Assembly (NCBI GenBank): GCA_000775715.1
Contig: JRWQ01000012.1
Location: 1 to 64,000 of the forward strand
Reading direction: 5' to 3'
Length of the DNA stretch: 64,000 nt
From: Vibrio tubiashii
GTDB taxonomy: Bacteria > Pseudomonadota > Gammaproteobacteria > Enterobacterales > Vibrionaceae
The position numbers and the translations under genes are program-made. Each line of letters starts with the position of its first letter. Position 1 is the stretch's first letter. This document shows, one piece after another, positions 46,680-55,457 of this stretch. The notes beneath the pieces were generated by a model. The model was not told the origin of the DNA. It did not search any database and saw only the letters and a program-made list of their open reading frames with translations.

Positions 46680-47768
46680 TCACTGATTCTTAGGGTTAGA
46701 GTCAAGGTTACTAAAGTAAATCGCTTCCTTTTCTTCTAGAACGGTCTTCAAAGCAACTTTATCGACAACTGGGAAACCTGTCGTGAACGATGGAACGGGC
46801 TTCTCTTTGCTTTTCTTTTTCACATTTTTATGCAAGTGATCTGGCCCATAAGGGATGTCATGATGATCAGCCGAATCAAATCGAGCGACTTCTTTTTTTC
46901 TACCCGGTTGATAAATCATGTAGCCGTAGTTCAGCTCTGAACTTAACCGGAAAACCAACTTGAAGTTCGATATGTTCCTGAAAGCTGTAATTGTGTCGCC
47001 TTCAACTTTATCAATACGACAGTCAAACTCTGACATAAGCATATCAACAACCATTTCTTCCATATCCTCTTTTGCGAAAGGATGTTTTGGGAACGGTGAA
47101 GTGATCCCCATGACTGAACTCAGATAGTCGAAGTTTGAGCTCGCTCTACTGCACTCTTCTGCATGTTCTTTGCAGAGGTTGAACCCAAAAAGAACTCCTT
47201 TATCTGCTGAAACCGTTGTGTTGAACATATGTTCATCATCAGCGCCACAAACCAAACACCCATCACTTCCCAAAAACATAGCAGATTCTGTTATTGTGTT
47301 TTCCTTTCTACCTTTGAATAGCCCTTTAAAATTGGCGTGTTTTTGTTCGATTTTTTCAAAGAAGTCATCAACTCTTTGTTCATACCCCTGATGCTCAGTA
47401 AATGCAAAAATAGTATAGTCGGAGAGCTCCTCACAGTTGGAGTTACCGCAAATATATTGCGCTATCACCATACAGTCAGAAATAGAACTGAAGCTCATGT
47501 AGTAAGATCTCGCGATTGGGAAGTACTTATCGTGCTTGAAAAACGCACATATACTGTATCGCCCTTGAAACTTATAGATTCCTTTTAAATCGGACGATGC
47601 CACCATAGTTTTGAGATAGTCAATACTCGGCAATGGAATCCCTAGAAATGGCTGCTGTTTGACTAAAACAGAACCGTACATTTTGATAGCCTTATCAGCA
47701 TCTTTACCTGACATTCCCATATCCATAGCCAATACAGCTGGCCCATATGTATGTTCGAATAGCTTCAA
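46680..47768 (-). CDS. Hypothetical protein with a CxxC/CxxxH zinc cluster
   Basis: 362 aa, family not recognised. A zinc-cluster-like stretch spans GCLVCGADDE...FNLCKEHAEEC (about residues 170-205). The C-terminal part has ARFDSADHHDIPYGPDHLHKN, a His-rich motif that looks like the FDxAxHHxxxPxHxH motif of TumE-like (DUF6516) toxins; only a weak inference. No membrane segments. Divergent from the 67 aa gene. The N-terminal 150 residues hold no motif I know. Confidence 0.55.
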   Translation of the reverse strand: MKLFEHTYGPAVLAMDMGMSGKDADKAIKMYGSVLVKQQPFLGIPLPSIDYLKTMVASSDLKGIYKFQGRYSICAFFKHDKYFPIARSYYMSFSSISDCMVIAQYICGNSNCEELSDYTIFAFTEHQGYEQRVDDFFEKIEQKHANFKGLFKGRKENTITESAMFLGSDGCLVCGADDEHMFNTTVSADKGVLFGFNLCKEHAEECSRASSNFDYLSSVMGITSPFPKHPFAKEDMEEMVVDMLMSEFDCRIDKVEGDTITAFRNISNFKLVFRLSSELNYGYMIYQPGRKKEVARFDSADHHDIPYGPDHLHKNVKKKSKEKPVPSFTTGFPVVDKVALKTVLEEKEAIYFSNLDSNPKNQ

Positions 47769-47914
47769 CTTCCGTCCTTCTTATCTGCTTCTTACCAACC
47801 GTCAAATAGCCCTAAAATACCTCAGAACAAATCAATACAATTGCATATGCATCACATTTAAACATCTTCAAGGCGGTTATAAATAGTACAGTGTAAACAC
47901 AATGAGGAAATTTG

Positions 47915-48118
47915 ATGAGATACTATGTCAATAAAAACAAACAGCCCAACGGAGATAACGAAGTACACACGCTGTCTTGCTCTTGGTCTCCAGCTGAACA
48001 CAATCGAGTTTACTTGGGGGATTTCAATAGTTGTGCTCCAGCCGTAGCAAAAGCTCGACAACTTGGATACAACGCAAATGGATGTGCTCACTGTAGTCCC
48101 GGTTGCCACACTTCTTGA
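47915..48118 (+). CDS. Small Cys/His-rich protein, 67 aa
   Basis: Pattern VHTLSC...LGDFNSCAPAVAKARQLGYNANGCAHCSPGCH, like widespread small proteins with an H-x(3)-C plus DGC-xx-C-x(n)-H pattern thought to bind metal. ATG at 47915 follows GAGG by nine bases. A GNRA-loop terminator follows. Function unknown. Confidence 0.65.
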   Translation: MRYYVNKNKQPNGDNEVHTLSCSWSPAEHNRVYLGDFNSCAPAVAKARQLGYNANGCAHCSPGCHTS

Positions 48119-48134
48119 TTGAGTTTATCCAAAT

Positions 48135-48153
48135 GGGCCGAAAGGCCCTTTTT
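48135..48153 (+). terminator. Intrinsic terminator after the 67 aa gene
   Basis: GGGCC-GAAA-GGCCC followed by TTTTTAT. Its end overlaps the stop codon of the convergent gene. Confidence 0.85.
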
Positions 48154-48811
48154 ATATCAGACTAAAGCCAATGCTCCGTCTTCCATCGCGATAGTATTTA
48201 GTGTCCATTTTCGCAAGATAGCTCATCCAATAGAACACCGACTCAAAGCTATCACGTACAAGGCCATCTTTTTCGACTGTATGGCTTCCTGCAATCCTTC
48301 TAGCGTCAACTCGACGCACTCCACCACAGAAATGAACCAAGCCCGCAGAGTCGCTTTCAGAGATACCTATTGCACTCGCCCAAGCACTGTTTAGCACCCA
48401 TGTTAACTCTCCGGGAACCAAGTTTTCAAAACGCCCAAATTGCCAGTACGTATCAGCATTCATTAGGAAAAACACATGATAGTGCTCCTTGATTGAAGAG
48501 CTAACCTCACGACACCAGACATAACGCACTTCTGTTCGGTGAACCCGCTTCCCTTCTCTCTGCCTACGCACTAAATCTGCTGCTACCTTCGCTTTAAAGG
48601 CTTTGATAAAACGTGAGATTGTATTCTCAGAGTCAGCACTCCAGTTCACTGGATATCTAAGAACAGCGTGAAAAACCAATGTCCTCGGATGCTGATTTAA
48701 TGAGTTCACAAGCACCCTATGAATCGCTTCTAGGTAGCTTTCGTTCATTGAGTAATTGGGATTGATAGGTAGTCCAAGATAATGATTACCCTGATACGGC
48801 GTGTAGTACAT
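48152..48811 (-). CDS. Inovirus Gp2-like (YagK/YfjJ C-terminal) protein
   Basis: 219 aa. Patterns HYHVFFLMNADTYWQFGRF and SAWASAIGI...GLVHFCGG match the YagK/YfjJ family (inovirus Gp2) found in E. coli CP4-type prophages, Vibrio islands and filamentous phages. The HYHV with a later Tyr is like HUH-type replication proteins, so a replication role is possible, but this is not shown. No other inovirus gene is nearby. Confidence 0.78.
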   Translation of the reverse strand: MYYTPYQGNHYLGLPINPNYSMNESYLEAIHRVLVNSLNQHPRTLVFHAVLRYPVNWSADSENTISRFIKAFKAKVAADLVRRQREGKRVHRTEVRYVWCREVSSSIKEHYHVFFLMNADTYWQFGRFENLVPGELTWVLNSAWASAIGISESDSAGLVHFCGGVRRVDARRIAGSHTVEKDGLVRDSFESVFYWMSYLAKMDTKYYRDGRRSIGFSLI

Positions 48812-49390
48812 TCTGTTACTCCTTCTCTTCAGACAAAGAAGAAGTCAGCTATGTTTTTTATACCCAAAAGATGATGTGATTGAGAGCAGCAATCAGAAGT
48901 GGTGATAGAACATATACTACTTTTTCAGACAAAATTGATACCGTAATTTTTCGACCTACCGATCTAAACCACCAGTAAATAGTAAGCTTTTCTCAAGCCA
49001 TTTTACTCTCCAGTTATTTTTTGGAACACTCACTATTTATTCACCTACCTAAGATAAATCCAATAAAGAAACATTGAAAGCCAGTACCGTCAATACCACT
49101 TGGGGGGATGCTTGTTGTTCATGCTCAAACGTCATCCCAATATCATCTACAGCTCAACCTAGACTCTCAGAGCTTCAGCAAACATTTTTCATTCACCTCA
49201 TATATTTAAGCGCAACCTTATAAGTTCGAATACTCCCAACCACCAGTAGACACAATCCCAATTAAGATAAGGAATTAGAACCCAATAAGCCTCATGTAAC
49301 ACCACTTTAATTACAACGTGAAATAAATAACAAAACACAACTTAAAATACGTGTAAAATACTACACAGTAATAATCAAAAAAGTATCTAT
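48812..49390. other. Intergenic region, AT-rich
   Basis: About 580 bp without a supported gene or strong hairpin. Clearly AT-rich and so a likely promoter or replication region for the neighbouring genes; nothing specific can be named. Confidence 0.45.
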
Positions 49391-50392
49391 ATGAGCACTA
49401 TGAATGAGTTCAAAACATCTAATGGGCGATTAGCTCGTTACGTATGGAAGCGCATAATGAATCAATATGTAGTCCGCCATAACTCTTTAGAAGAGCCGGT
49501 TACCACTGAAGGATACATATCAGAGATAAATGATTTTTTATGCAACCATCGGAGCATGTCTGATGAGAAAAAGAAGACACTACCGCAAGAGCTTAAAACT
49601 CAGTTTGAAGAGACCTGCCTGAGTGACGACAACTTAAAATGGATTGATTCGAAAAACGAAAGGCTATGTCTATGGCTCTGGTATTGTGTGAAATCTTACT
49701 CTTTTGAGGACGTTCATTTACAACCAGATGAATCTCTCGATTCAGACGAACTACAATCATTTAGTGAAGTACTTTCCCCCTCAGAAGATACAGAATCTAT
49801 CGCAGACTCAATAGAACGAAGCTCTCAAGATAAAAAGGGCTATATCACTTTTGGCTTAAGCGATTCATATAACACCCCAAAAGAACACTATGATGCAATC
49901 ATCACCTGTTTAGACTTATGGAAAGCTCCCGCCAGACTAAAGAGAGAATTCAATAACGAGCACAAGAAGTTATGGGAAGACGTCGCTGATTATGGCAATT
50001 TTAGCTGGTTTGAGCCTGTTAAAAAGAAAGAAGATGGAGAGTGGTTTTTTCAATACATCAATAAAGGATTAGCGGCATACATTCAGCCTGAGAAGACACC
50101 TTGGGATCTATCCAAGATGGTTTCTACAGCCATATTAAGGTTTGACTCTTGGCAACCCGACTTCCCAAGAGAGAAAGAGTACTTTCTAAAGGATATGCGC
50201 AAAGCTTGGAGCCAGAAGAAACACCGCTACAAGATGGAAAAAGATGATAGAAAAGCCTATAGCGTAGTGATGCATAAAGACATCAACAGCCACCTAGAAG
50301 AAATGGCAATAAATACCGGTATGAGCAAAAATGAGTTTCTGGAACTACTGATAAAGAGCGAGTACAAGAATCGTGTTTACTCAGGACAGTAA
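49391..50392 (+). CDS. Hypothetical protein with a ribbon-helix-helix-like C-terminus
   Basis: 333 aa, family not recognised. Highly charged, with an acidic middle (about residues 108-140, rich in Ser/Asp/Glu). The last 45 residues (AYSVVMHKDINSHLEEMAINTGMSKNEFLELLI) look like a ribbon-helix-helix DNA-binding domain of the Arc/CopG type. Last gene before attR. A role in replication, partition or regulation of the island would fit such a domain but is not shown. Confidence 0.6.
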   Translation: MSTMNEFKTSNGRLARYVWKRIMNQYVVRHNSLEEPVTTEGYISEINDFLCNHRSMSDEKKKTLPQELKTQFEETCLSDDNLKWIDSKNERLCLWLWYCVKSYSFEDVHLQPDESLDSDELQSFSEVLSPSEDTESIADSIERSSQDKKGYITFGLSDSYNTPKEHYDAIITCLDLWKAPARLKREFNNEHKKLWEDVADYGNFSWFEPVKKKEDGEWFFQYINKGLAAYIQPEKTPWDLSKMVSTAILRFDSWQPDFPREKEYFLKDMRKAWSQKKHRYKMEKDDRKAYSVVMHKDINSHLEEMAINTGMSKNEFLELLIKSEYKNRVYSGQ

Positions 50393-50477
50393 TTTGCAAA
50401 ATCACTACATGAGCTAGGATACAGTTTTTAAAATTTACTAAATTTTCTTTAGTCTCTTGTCATTGGCTTTAACACGA

Positions 50478-50496
50478 TGTACCACTAACTGTACCA
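50478..50496. promoter_or_regulatory. TGTACCA pair at the right end
   Basis: TGTACCA at 50478-50484 and 50490-50496, with 12 bp spacing, matching the left pair; the second copy in each pair continues as TGTACCAAC. Probable integrase or excisionase arm sites. Confidence 0.5.
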
Positions 50497-50555
50497 ACAC
50501 CCAAAATTGAAACCAGATAACAAACCAAATTACAACAACTTACAATCAAAAGTTG

Positions 50556-50573
50556 AGTCTGCGAGGGCCACCA
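50556..50573 (+). other. attR: right attachment site
   Basis: AGTCTGCGA(GG)GCCACCA-type copy of the tRNA 3' end, with one G fewer than attL. It marks the right border of the island. Confidence 0.85.
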
Positions 50574-50578
50574 TTTTC

Positions 50579-50616
50579 AAAAAGGCGTAGCAGGTGAATA
50601 CCTACTACGCCTTTTT
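50579..50616. terminator. Terminator after attR, likely the original ileX terminator
   Basis: AAAAAGGCGTAG/CTACGCCTTTTT, a strong stem with an inner AGGT/ACCT pairing, symmetric A and T runs. It begins 6 bp after attR and would lie just after ileX in the strain without the island. It also ends the convergent HD-GYP gene. Confidence 0.8.
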
Positions 50617-50652
50617 ACTAACCAGTCACTCCGCTGTCCAGAAAGTCTCTGT

Positions 50653-51792
50653 TCAATATAATCCCTCTGAAGGATCTCTCTCCGGGTAGCGTTGAATAAT
50701 GGATTTCAATTGGTGCTGTTGCTCACGTAGAGCATTAACACAGTTTGCATCCAACTTACCCTCACAAACCATTTTTTCTAACTCCAGTAGTGCATACGGA
50801 ACGGACCACGCTTGCTTATAGGGCTTATGAGTCGTGAGTGCATCAAAGATATTAGCAACACAAACAATCTTAGCGCTGATCGGAATCGTGTTGCCATTGA
50901 GGTGGTGGGGATAACCACTACCATCTAAAAATTCGTAATGATATGAGACAACATCTCGCATCAGTTGAGCGCTTGAGTGATCAGAGGCATTAAGTTCACT
51001 AACAAAGCGATTAACGATCTCTTCTCCGTAACGAATATGTTCACGTAGCGTTTGCGTTTCTTCCCAAGTCAGTGGCAATTGCTTACATAGTAACTCAGGC
51101 GGCACCATCACTTTTCCCATATCATGGTACTGAGATAGCAAAGTCAGATGCTCAACATACTCATCATCAAAGCCGTAACGATCCGCTAATGCTAATGCTA
51201 TGATATTGGTATAAGTCGAGACGCGCTGTTTATGGCTGAAAGACTCTTTTTGATAGACAGGAGAGCGAGCAACCAGTTTGTTAGACTTTTCGATTAACGC
51301 AGTAATCAGTTGATACTCTGAAAAAATCGCCGCTTCGAGCATTTTTAAATAAGGTTTTACTACCTCAATATCATGCGGGCAGAACGCTTGCTTTTGGTTT
51401 GAGTTGAGGAAAATAAACCCTTTAAAGCTACTGCCAACAAAAGTCGGTATAGCCACGGACGAATGATAGCCCTCCTCCAACAGCGAGTCTATATGAGGAG
51501 AAGGGTGCAAATAGCGAACATCATTCAAGAATGCCTTCGATCGGTTTTCAATACTTTTTTTTAAGTACGGCAGTGAGCTAAGAGGAGCCTCAAAGTGGGT
51601 AAGGCTCAATGACAGAGAAGAGCTGTCTGCATAGCTTTTGAGCAGATGCTCGCGCTCATCATAAAGTGCAAAAGAGACTTTATCGAGCTTGGGGAGATGG
51701 ACCTGCATACGGGTTTGAATGTCAGCAAATTGGTTATTGAGACCAAACTGGCATTGAGCATACTCCTCAACTTTCCTTGTAGTTGTCTTCAT
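50653..51792 (-). CDS. GAF and HD-GYP domain protein (probable c-di-GMP phosphodiesterase)
   Basis: 379 aa. An N-terminal GAF-like sensor (about residues 30-170) and a C-terminal HD-GYP domain with HDMGKVMVPPELL, HEHIRYGEEI-like REHIRYGEE, SYHYEFLDGSGYPHHLNG (the GYP part) and DALTTHKPYK. Cytosolic, since no membrane segment is visible. HD-GYP enzymes break down c-di-GMP, controlling motility and biofilm. Whether it is active or binds other ligands is not shown. Confidence 0.85.
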   Translation of the reverse strand: MKTTTRKVEEYAQCQFGLNNQFADIQTRMQVHLPKLDKVSFALYDEREHLLKSYADSSSLSLSLTHFEAPLSSLPYLKKSIENRSKAFLNDVRYLHPSPHIDSLLEEGYHSSVAIPTFVGSSFKGFIFLNSNQKQAFCPHDIEVVKPYLKMLEAAIFSEYQLITALIEKSNKLVARSPVYQKESFSHKQRVSTYTNIIALALADRYGFDDEYVEHLTLLSQYHDMGKVMVPPELLCKQLPLTWEETQTLREHIRYGEEIVNRFVSELNASDHSSAQLMRDVVSYHYEFLDGSGYPHHLNGNTIPISAKIVCVANIFDALTTHKPYKQAWSVPYALLELEKMVCEGKLDANCVNALREQQHQLKSIIQRYPERDPSEGLY

Positions 51793-52019
51793 GGTGACGA
51801 GTCATTTCAAATTACATTATTGTAAGTTTAGATGTAGATTTGACAATCCGACCAAGATACGAACAACAAATTTTGCTCTAAATTGATCTAGGACAATTAA
51901 GGAGTGGTTTGCTCTATAAGCCGTAGCTACCTCGTTTAATTGTGATGGTGGGCTACGACCAATCAGATAGCACCGTCCACTTCAACAATGACTTTATCAA
52001 TCAGCCAATCACTAGGAGA

Positions 52020-52874
52020 TCAAAAATTATTGGCTTTCTTAATTAAATCATACGCATTCTGGATCTCTTGCGCTTTTTCCTTGGCAACATTCATCATCTC
52101 TGGCGGTAAACCTTTTGCCATCAACTTATCTGGATGGTGTTCATTCATCAATTTTCGGTATGCGCGTTTCACAGCCTTAGAGTCAGCACGGCTATCCACA
52201 CCTAATAGTTTATAAGCATCACTTAGTTGATCTGCGGTAGACGCTTGCTGCCAATGACCTCCGGATTGATGAGAGTGTCCGCCACCAGATTGCCCGCCAA
52301 AGCCACCTTGCTGGAACCTGAATGCCGCTTCTTGCATTCGTAAACGCTGCTCAAGTTGATCCGACGAAAAACCTAGACCGCGCGCAACTTTGTGTAACAC
52401 ACTGCGCTCACTCGGATGAACATCACCGTCAGCGAAAGCCGCCGATATCTGTAGCTCTAAGAAGAATTGCATCAAATCAAATCGGCCAGCTGATGAGATA
52501 CGTACTCGCTCCAATACGGTTTCCAGTGGAAAATCGCTCTCTTTGCCTTCTCGAAAGGCATCTTGCGCTGCCCTGCGCTGATCGCCATGAAGATTCATAC
52601 GATCCATCATAACGCTCGCTAACTGAATCTCTTCTCTGGTCACCTGCCCTTTGGCTTTTGCAACATGGCCCATAACGGCGAAGGCCGCTTTAAAAAATTC
52701 TTCCTGTCGCTCAGATTGACTTGGGCCACTACCAAAACCTGAGTTAAAGCCCGCTTGGCGTAAACGACGAGCTTTATCGAACTGATGGCCAATAAATAAA
52801 CCAAATACTGCACCCAACGGCCCCCCAAAAAGGAAACCGAAGAATGCGCCGAGAATTTTGCCAAAAATATGCAT
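52020..52874 (-). CDS. djlA: DnaJ-like membrane co-chaperone DjlA
   Basis: 284 aa. A single N-terminal membrane segment (ILGAFFGFLFGGPLGAVFGLFIG) like that of DjlA, a TerB-like helical domain, a Gly/His-rich linker (QQGGFGGQSGGGHSHQSG) and a C-terminal J domain with HHPDK. Stimulates DnaK at the membrane and links to the Rcs stress response in E. coli. Divergent from lptD, the conserved order. Confidence 0.93.
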   Translation of the reverse strand: MHIFGKILGAFFGFLFGGPLGAVFGLFIGHQFDKARRLRQAGFNSGFGSGPSQSERQEEFFKAAFAVMGHVAKAKGQVTREEIQLASVMMDRMNLHGDQRRAAQDAFREGKESDFPLETVLERVRISSAGRFDLMQFFLELQISAAFADGDVHPSERSVLHKVARGLGFSSDQLEQRLRMQEAAFRFQQGGFGGQSGGGHSHQSGGHWQQASTADQLSDAYKLLGVDSRADSKAVKRAYRKLMNEHHPDKLMAKGLPPEMMNVAKEKAQEIQNAYDLIKKANNF

Positions 52875-53021
52875 TATGTGCTCTCAATCTATGAATTTTT
52901 TCTTCGCCAAGCGGTCTGATAGTGCCGTAAGCTGTAAATTACTTTATTATAAGGACCGATTTATTTTAGATTCGGTCCCTATTCACCGGATATATCAAGT
53001 TCAACAGGATAGTAAAACTCG

Positions 53022-55403
53022 ATGTTACGTTTTCACCGCACCTTGTTAGCCGCTTCAATCAGTGCTGCTTTTGTAGTGCCTCAGACTCAAGCAGAAGTTT
53101 CTTCAGACGATAGTGTGCAGGAATTGCCCATCATAGATCAATGTTTGATCGATGAACCTGAAGCAGAAAACCCTAACCAACTACCCGTGAATGTTGAAGC
53201 CGACAGCTTAGAAGCCATTAATGGTAATAAAGCGACTTATCGCGGCAATGTGGTTGTAGTCCAAGGCAAAAAGCGAATGTTGGCGGATAACGTCACTATG
53301 CACCAACAAGAAAACATTGTGGTTGCAGAAGGTAATGTGACCTTTAGTGACGGTGAAGTCAAAACGATCTCTGACAAAGCGACCAACAACCTCAATACTG
53401 AAGAAGTAACTCTTGAGAACACCAACTACGAATTTCTTTGTGAGCCTGGACGCGGTGAGGCCGTTTACATAGCGAAAACAGGGAAAGCGGTATACGAGAT
53501 CGAAGATGGTACCATCACCTCTTGTCCTGAAGGTGACAGCTCTTGGCGTATGCGCGCATCGAGCATCGATATTGACCAAAACGAAGAGCAGGCCGTTTTT
53601 TATAACCCAAGGTTTGAAATTGTTAATGTTCCAGTATTCTACCTACCGTTTCTTACTGTGCCTATCGGCGACACGCGTAAAACCGGCTTCCTCTACCCGA
53701 AAGTTTCTTACGGCACCCGAGATGGCTTTGAAATGGAAGTTCCCGTGTACTGGAACTTGGCGCCCAACTACGATCTAAAGACCACACTCAAATACATGCA
53801 AAATCGTGGTACACAGTTAGACAGCGAATTCCGCTACCTCACTGACTTCGGTTTAAGCACTTTAAAATCTGAATATCTCGCTGATGATAAGAAGAACCCA
53901 AATCTTGGCGATCGCTGGGGCTTCCAATGGCAACACTCTGGGATCTATAAAAAGAACTGGAAATTTGAGATTGATTACTCAAAAGTCAGTGATATCACCT
54001 ACTTCTCTGATATGGACTCGAGTATCGGTAAACAGGAAGATGGCCAGTTAATTCAAGAAGGTCGCGCCTCATACCGCTCAGACAACTGGGATGTTTCCCT
54101 ATTAACGCGTGACTTCCAAGTGTTGACCCAAAGTGCCACTCCGTATCGGTTACTGCCGCAATTAGAGTTCAACTACTACGCACCGGAACTCATGCGCTAT
54201 TTGGACTTTGACATGGTAAGCCATGTCTCGCGTTTTGAAACGGATAGGGAAAGTCAACCTTCTGCAACACGCATTCATATTGAACCTGGCATTACAATAC
54301 CCATCGGCACCACATGGGGAGCTTGGACTACCGAAGCAAGAGTGCTAGGCACTTATTACCAACAAGACTTAGATGGCGTAGATATAACCTCTGGCGATAA
54401 AAACTCCAACTCTAACTTTGGTTTAGAAGAGAACGTATCGCGAGTGATTCCAGAGTTCAGAACCCACGCAGGCCTTGTGCTTGAGCGCGATACCGTCATT
54501 TTGAGCAATTACACTCAAACATTAGAACCTCAAGTACAATACGTCTACGTACCAGAAAAAGACCAAAGCAATATTGGTAAGTACGATACAACTCTACTTC
54601 AAACTGATTACTACGGTCTATTCCGCAGTCGTAAGTACAGTGGCGTGGATGAAATAGCTGCCGCAAACCAATTCAGCTATGGTGCTTCTACACGATTCTT
54701 TGATGATGGCTATAAAGAGCGCCTCAATATCTCGTTCGGCCAAATATTCTATCTAGATAAAGAGACTAAAAACCAGTCGCTTGATTCAGATAACAGTTCA
54801 TCGCCTTCCAACTACTCGGCTTGGGCTATTGAGATGGACTTTAACTACGATGATTACCTCTTCTACCACGGCGGTATTCAATACGATATTGACACCAGTG
54901 AAGTTCAGTTGGGCAATAGCACCTTAGAATATCGCTTTAATGGTGGTTATGTTCAGGGTAACTATCGCTACGTGACTAAACAGTACATCGAAAACACGCT
55001 AGGAAGCAGCTTAGGGGATTTGGATAGCATTACCGAAGACGGCATCTCTCAAGCCGGCTTTCTTGCAGGTTACCAAATCACTCGTAAATGGAATGCTAGC
55101 GCTCAATACTTTTACGACTTGACCACTGACAACTCGTTAGAGTGGCTGGGAAGAATCAACTACACCTCAGATTGTTGGTACATTGGCTTTACCTACAGCA
55201 ACAAGTTGAAGACTTGGAATAGTAGTTCAAACAACGGCTTTGCAGACTATCCGAATGCTACGCCTGAGTATGAAAATAACTTTAGCCTCAACTTCGGTAT
55301 TATTGGCTTCGGTACAGCAATTGGTGCAGGCTCTGGCCTTGCAGGGCTTGATGACGCAGGTAATTCACTAGGTTACGGTCGCCCATTCTTCTTAAACAAC
55401 TAA
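53022..55403 (+). CDS. lptD: LPS-assembly outer-membrane protein LptD
   Basis: Beta-barrel that with LptE inserts lipopolysaccharide into the outer leaflet. A signal peptide with cleavage after VPQTQA, a periplasmic OstA/jellyroll domain ([22 protein letters not shown]...), then a barrel from about residue 220 with the LptD signature [22 protein letters not shown]. Cysteines at four places (QCLID, FLCEP, SCPEG, DCWY) allow disulfides. 793 aa. Confidence 0.95.
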   Translation: MLRFHRTLLAASISAAFVVPQTQAEVSSDDSVQELPIIDQCLIDEPEAENPNQLPVNVEADSLEAINGNKATYRGNVVVVQGKKRMLADNVTMHQQENIVVAEGNVTFSDGEVKTISDKATNNLNTEEVTLENTNYEFLCEPGRGEAVYIAKTGKAVYEIEDGTITSCPEGDSSWRMRASSIDIDQNEEQAVFYNPRFEIVNVPVFYLPFLTVPIGDTRKTGFLYPKVSYGTRDGFEMEVPVYWNLAPNYDLKTTLKYMQNRGTQLDSEFRYLTDFGLSTLKSEYLADDKKNPNLGDRWGFQWQHSGIYKKNWKFEIDYSKVSDITYFSDMDSSIGKQEDGQLIQEGRASYRSDNWDVSLLTRDFQVLTQSATPYRLLPQLEFNYYAPELMRYLDFDMVSHVSRFETDRESQPSATRIHIEPGITIPIGTTWGAWTTEARVLGTYYQQDLDGVDITSGDKNSNSNFGLEENVSRVIPEFRTHAGLVLERDTVILSNYTQTLEPQVQYVYVPEKDQSNIGKYDTTLLQTDYYGLFRSRKYSGVDEIAAANQFSYGASTRFFDDGYKERLNISFGQIFYLDKETKNQSLDSDNSSSPSNYSAWAIEMDFNYDDYLFYHGGIQYDIDTSEVQLGNSTLEYRFNGGYVQGNYRYVTKQYIENTLGSSLGDLDSITEDGISQAGFLAGYQITRKWNASAQYFYDLTTDNSLEWLGRINYTSDCWYIGFTYSNKLKTWNSSSNNGFADYPNATPEYENNFSLNFGIIGFGTAIGAGSGLAGLDDAGNSLGYGRPFFLNN

Positions 55404-55457
55404 TTACTTAGCTCGCTGTCTAAACCTCAGTGAGCAAACTCTTTTATAGGATTTTCA

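Larger units (their letters stand above)
34257..50573. mobile_element. tRNA-integrated genomic island, about 16.3 kb
   Basis: Bounded by near-identical 18-19 bp repeats (the tRNA 3' end and a copy). It carries a P4-type integrase at the tRNA end, AlpA regulators, radC, DUF2787-like genes and a Gp2-like protein, none of which belong to the conserved backbone on either side. By eye, many stretches (35.7-41.3 and 48.8-50.5 kb) are more AT-rich than the flanks. No phage structural, capsid or conjugation genes are present, so it fits a satellite-like or defence-type island rather than a full prophage. Confidence 0.88.

Noticed and set aside
34257..50573. Complete prophage or conjugative element
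   Set aside because: No capsid, tail, terminase, lysis, relaxase or type IV secretion genes are visible.
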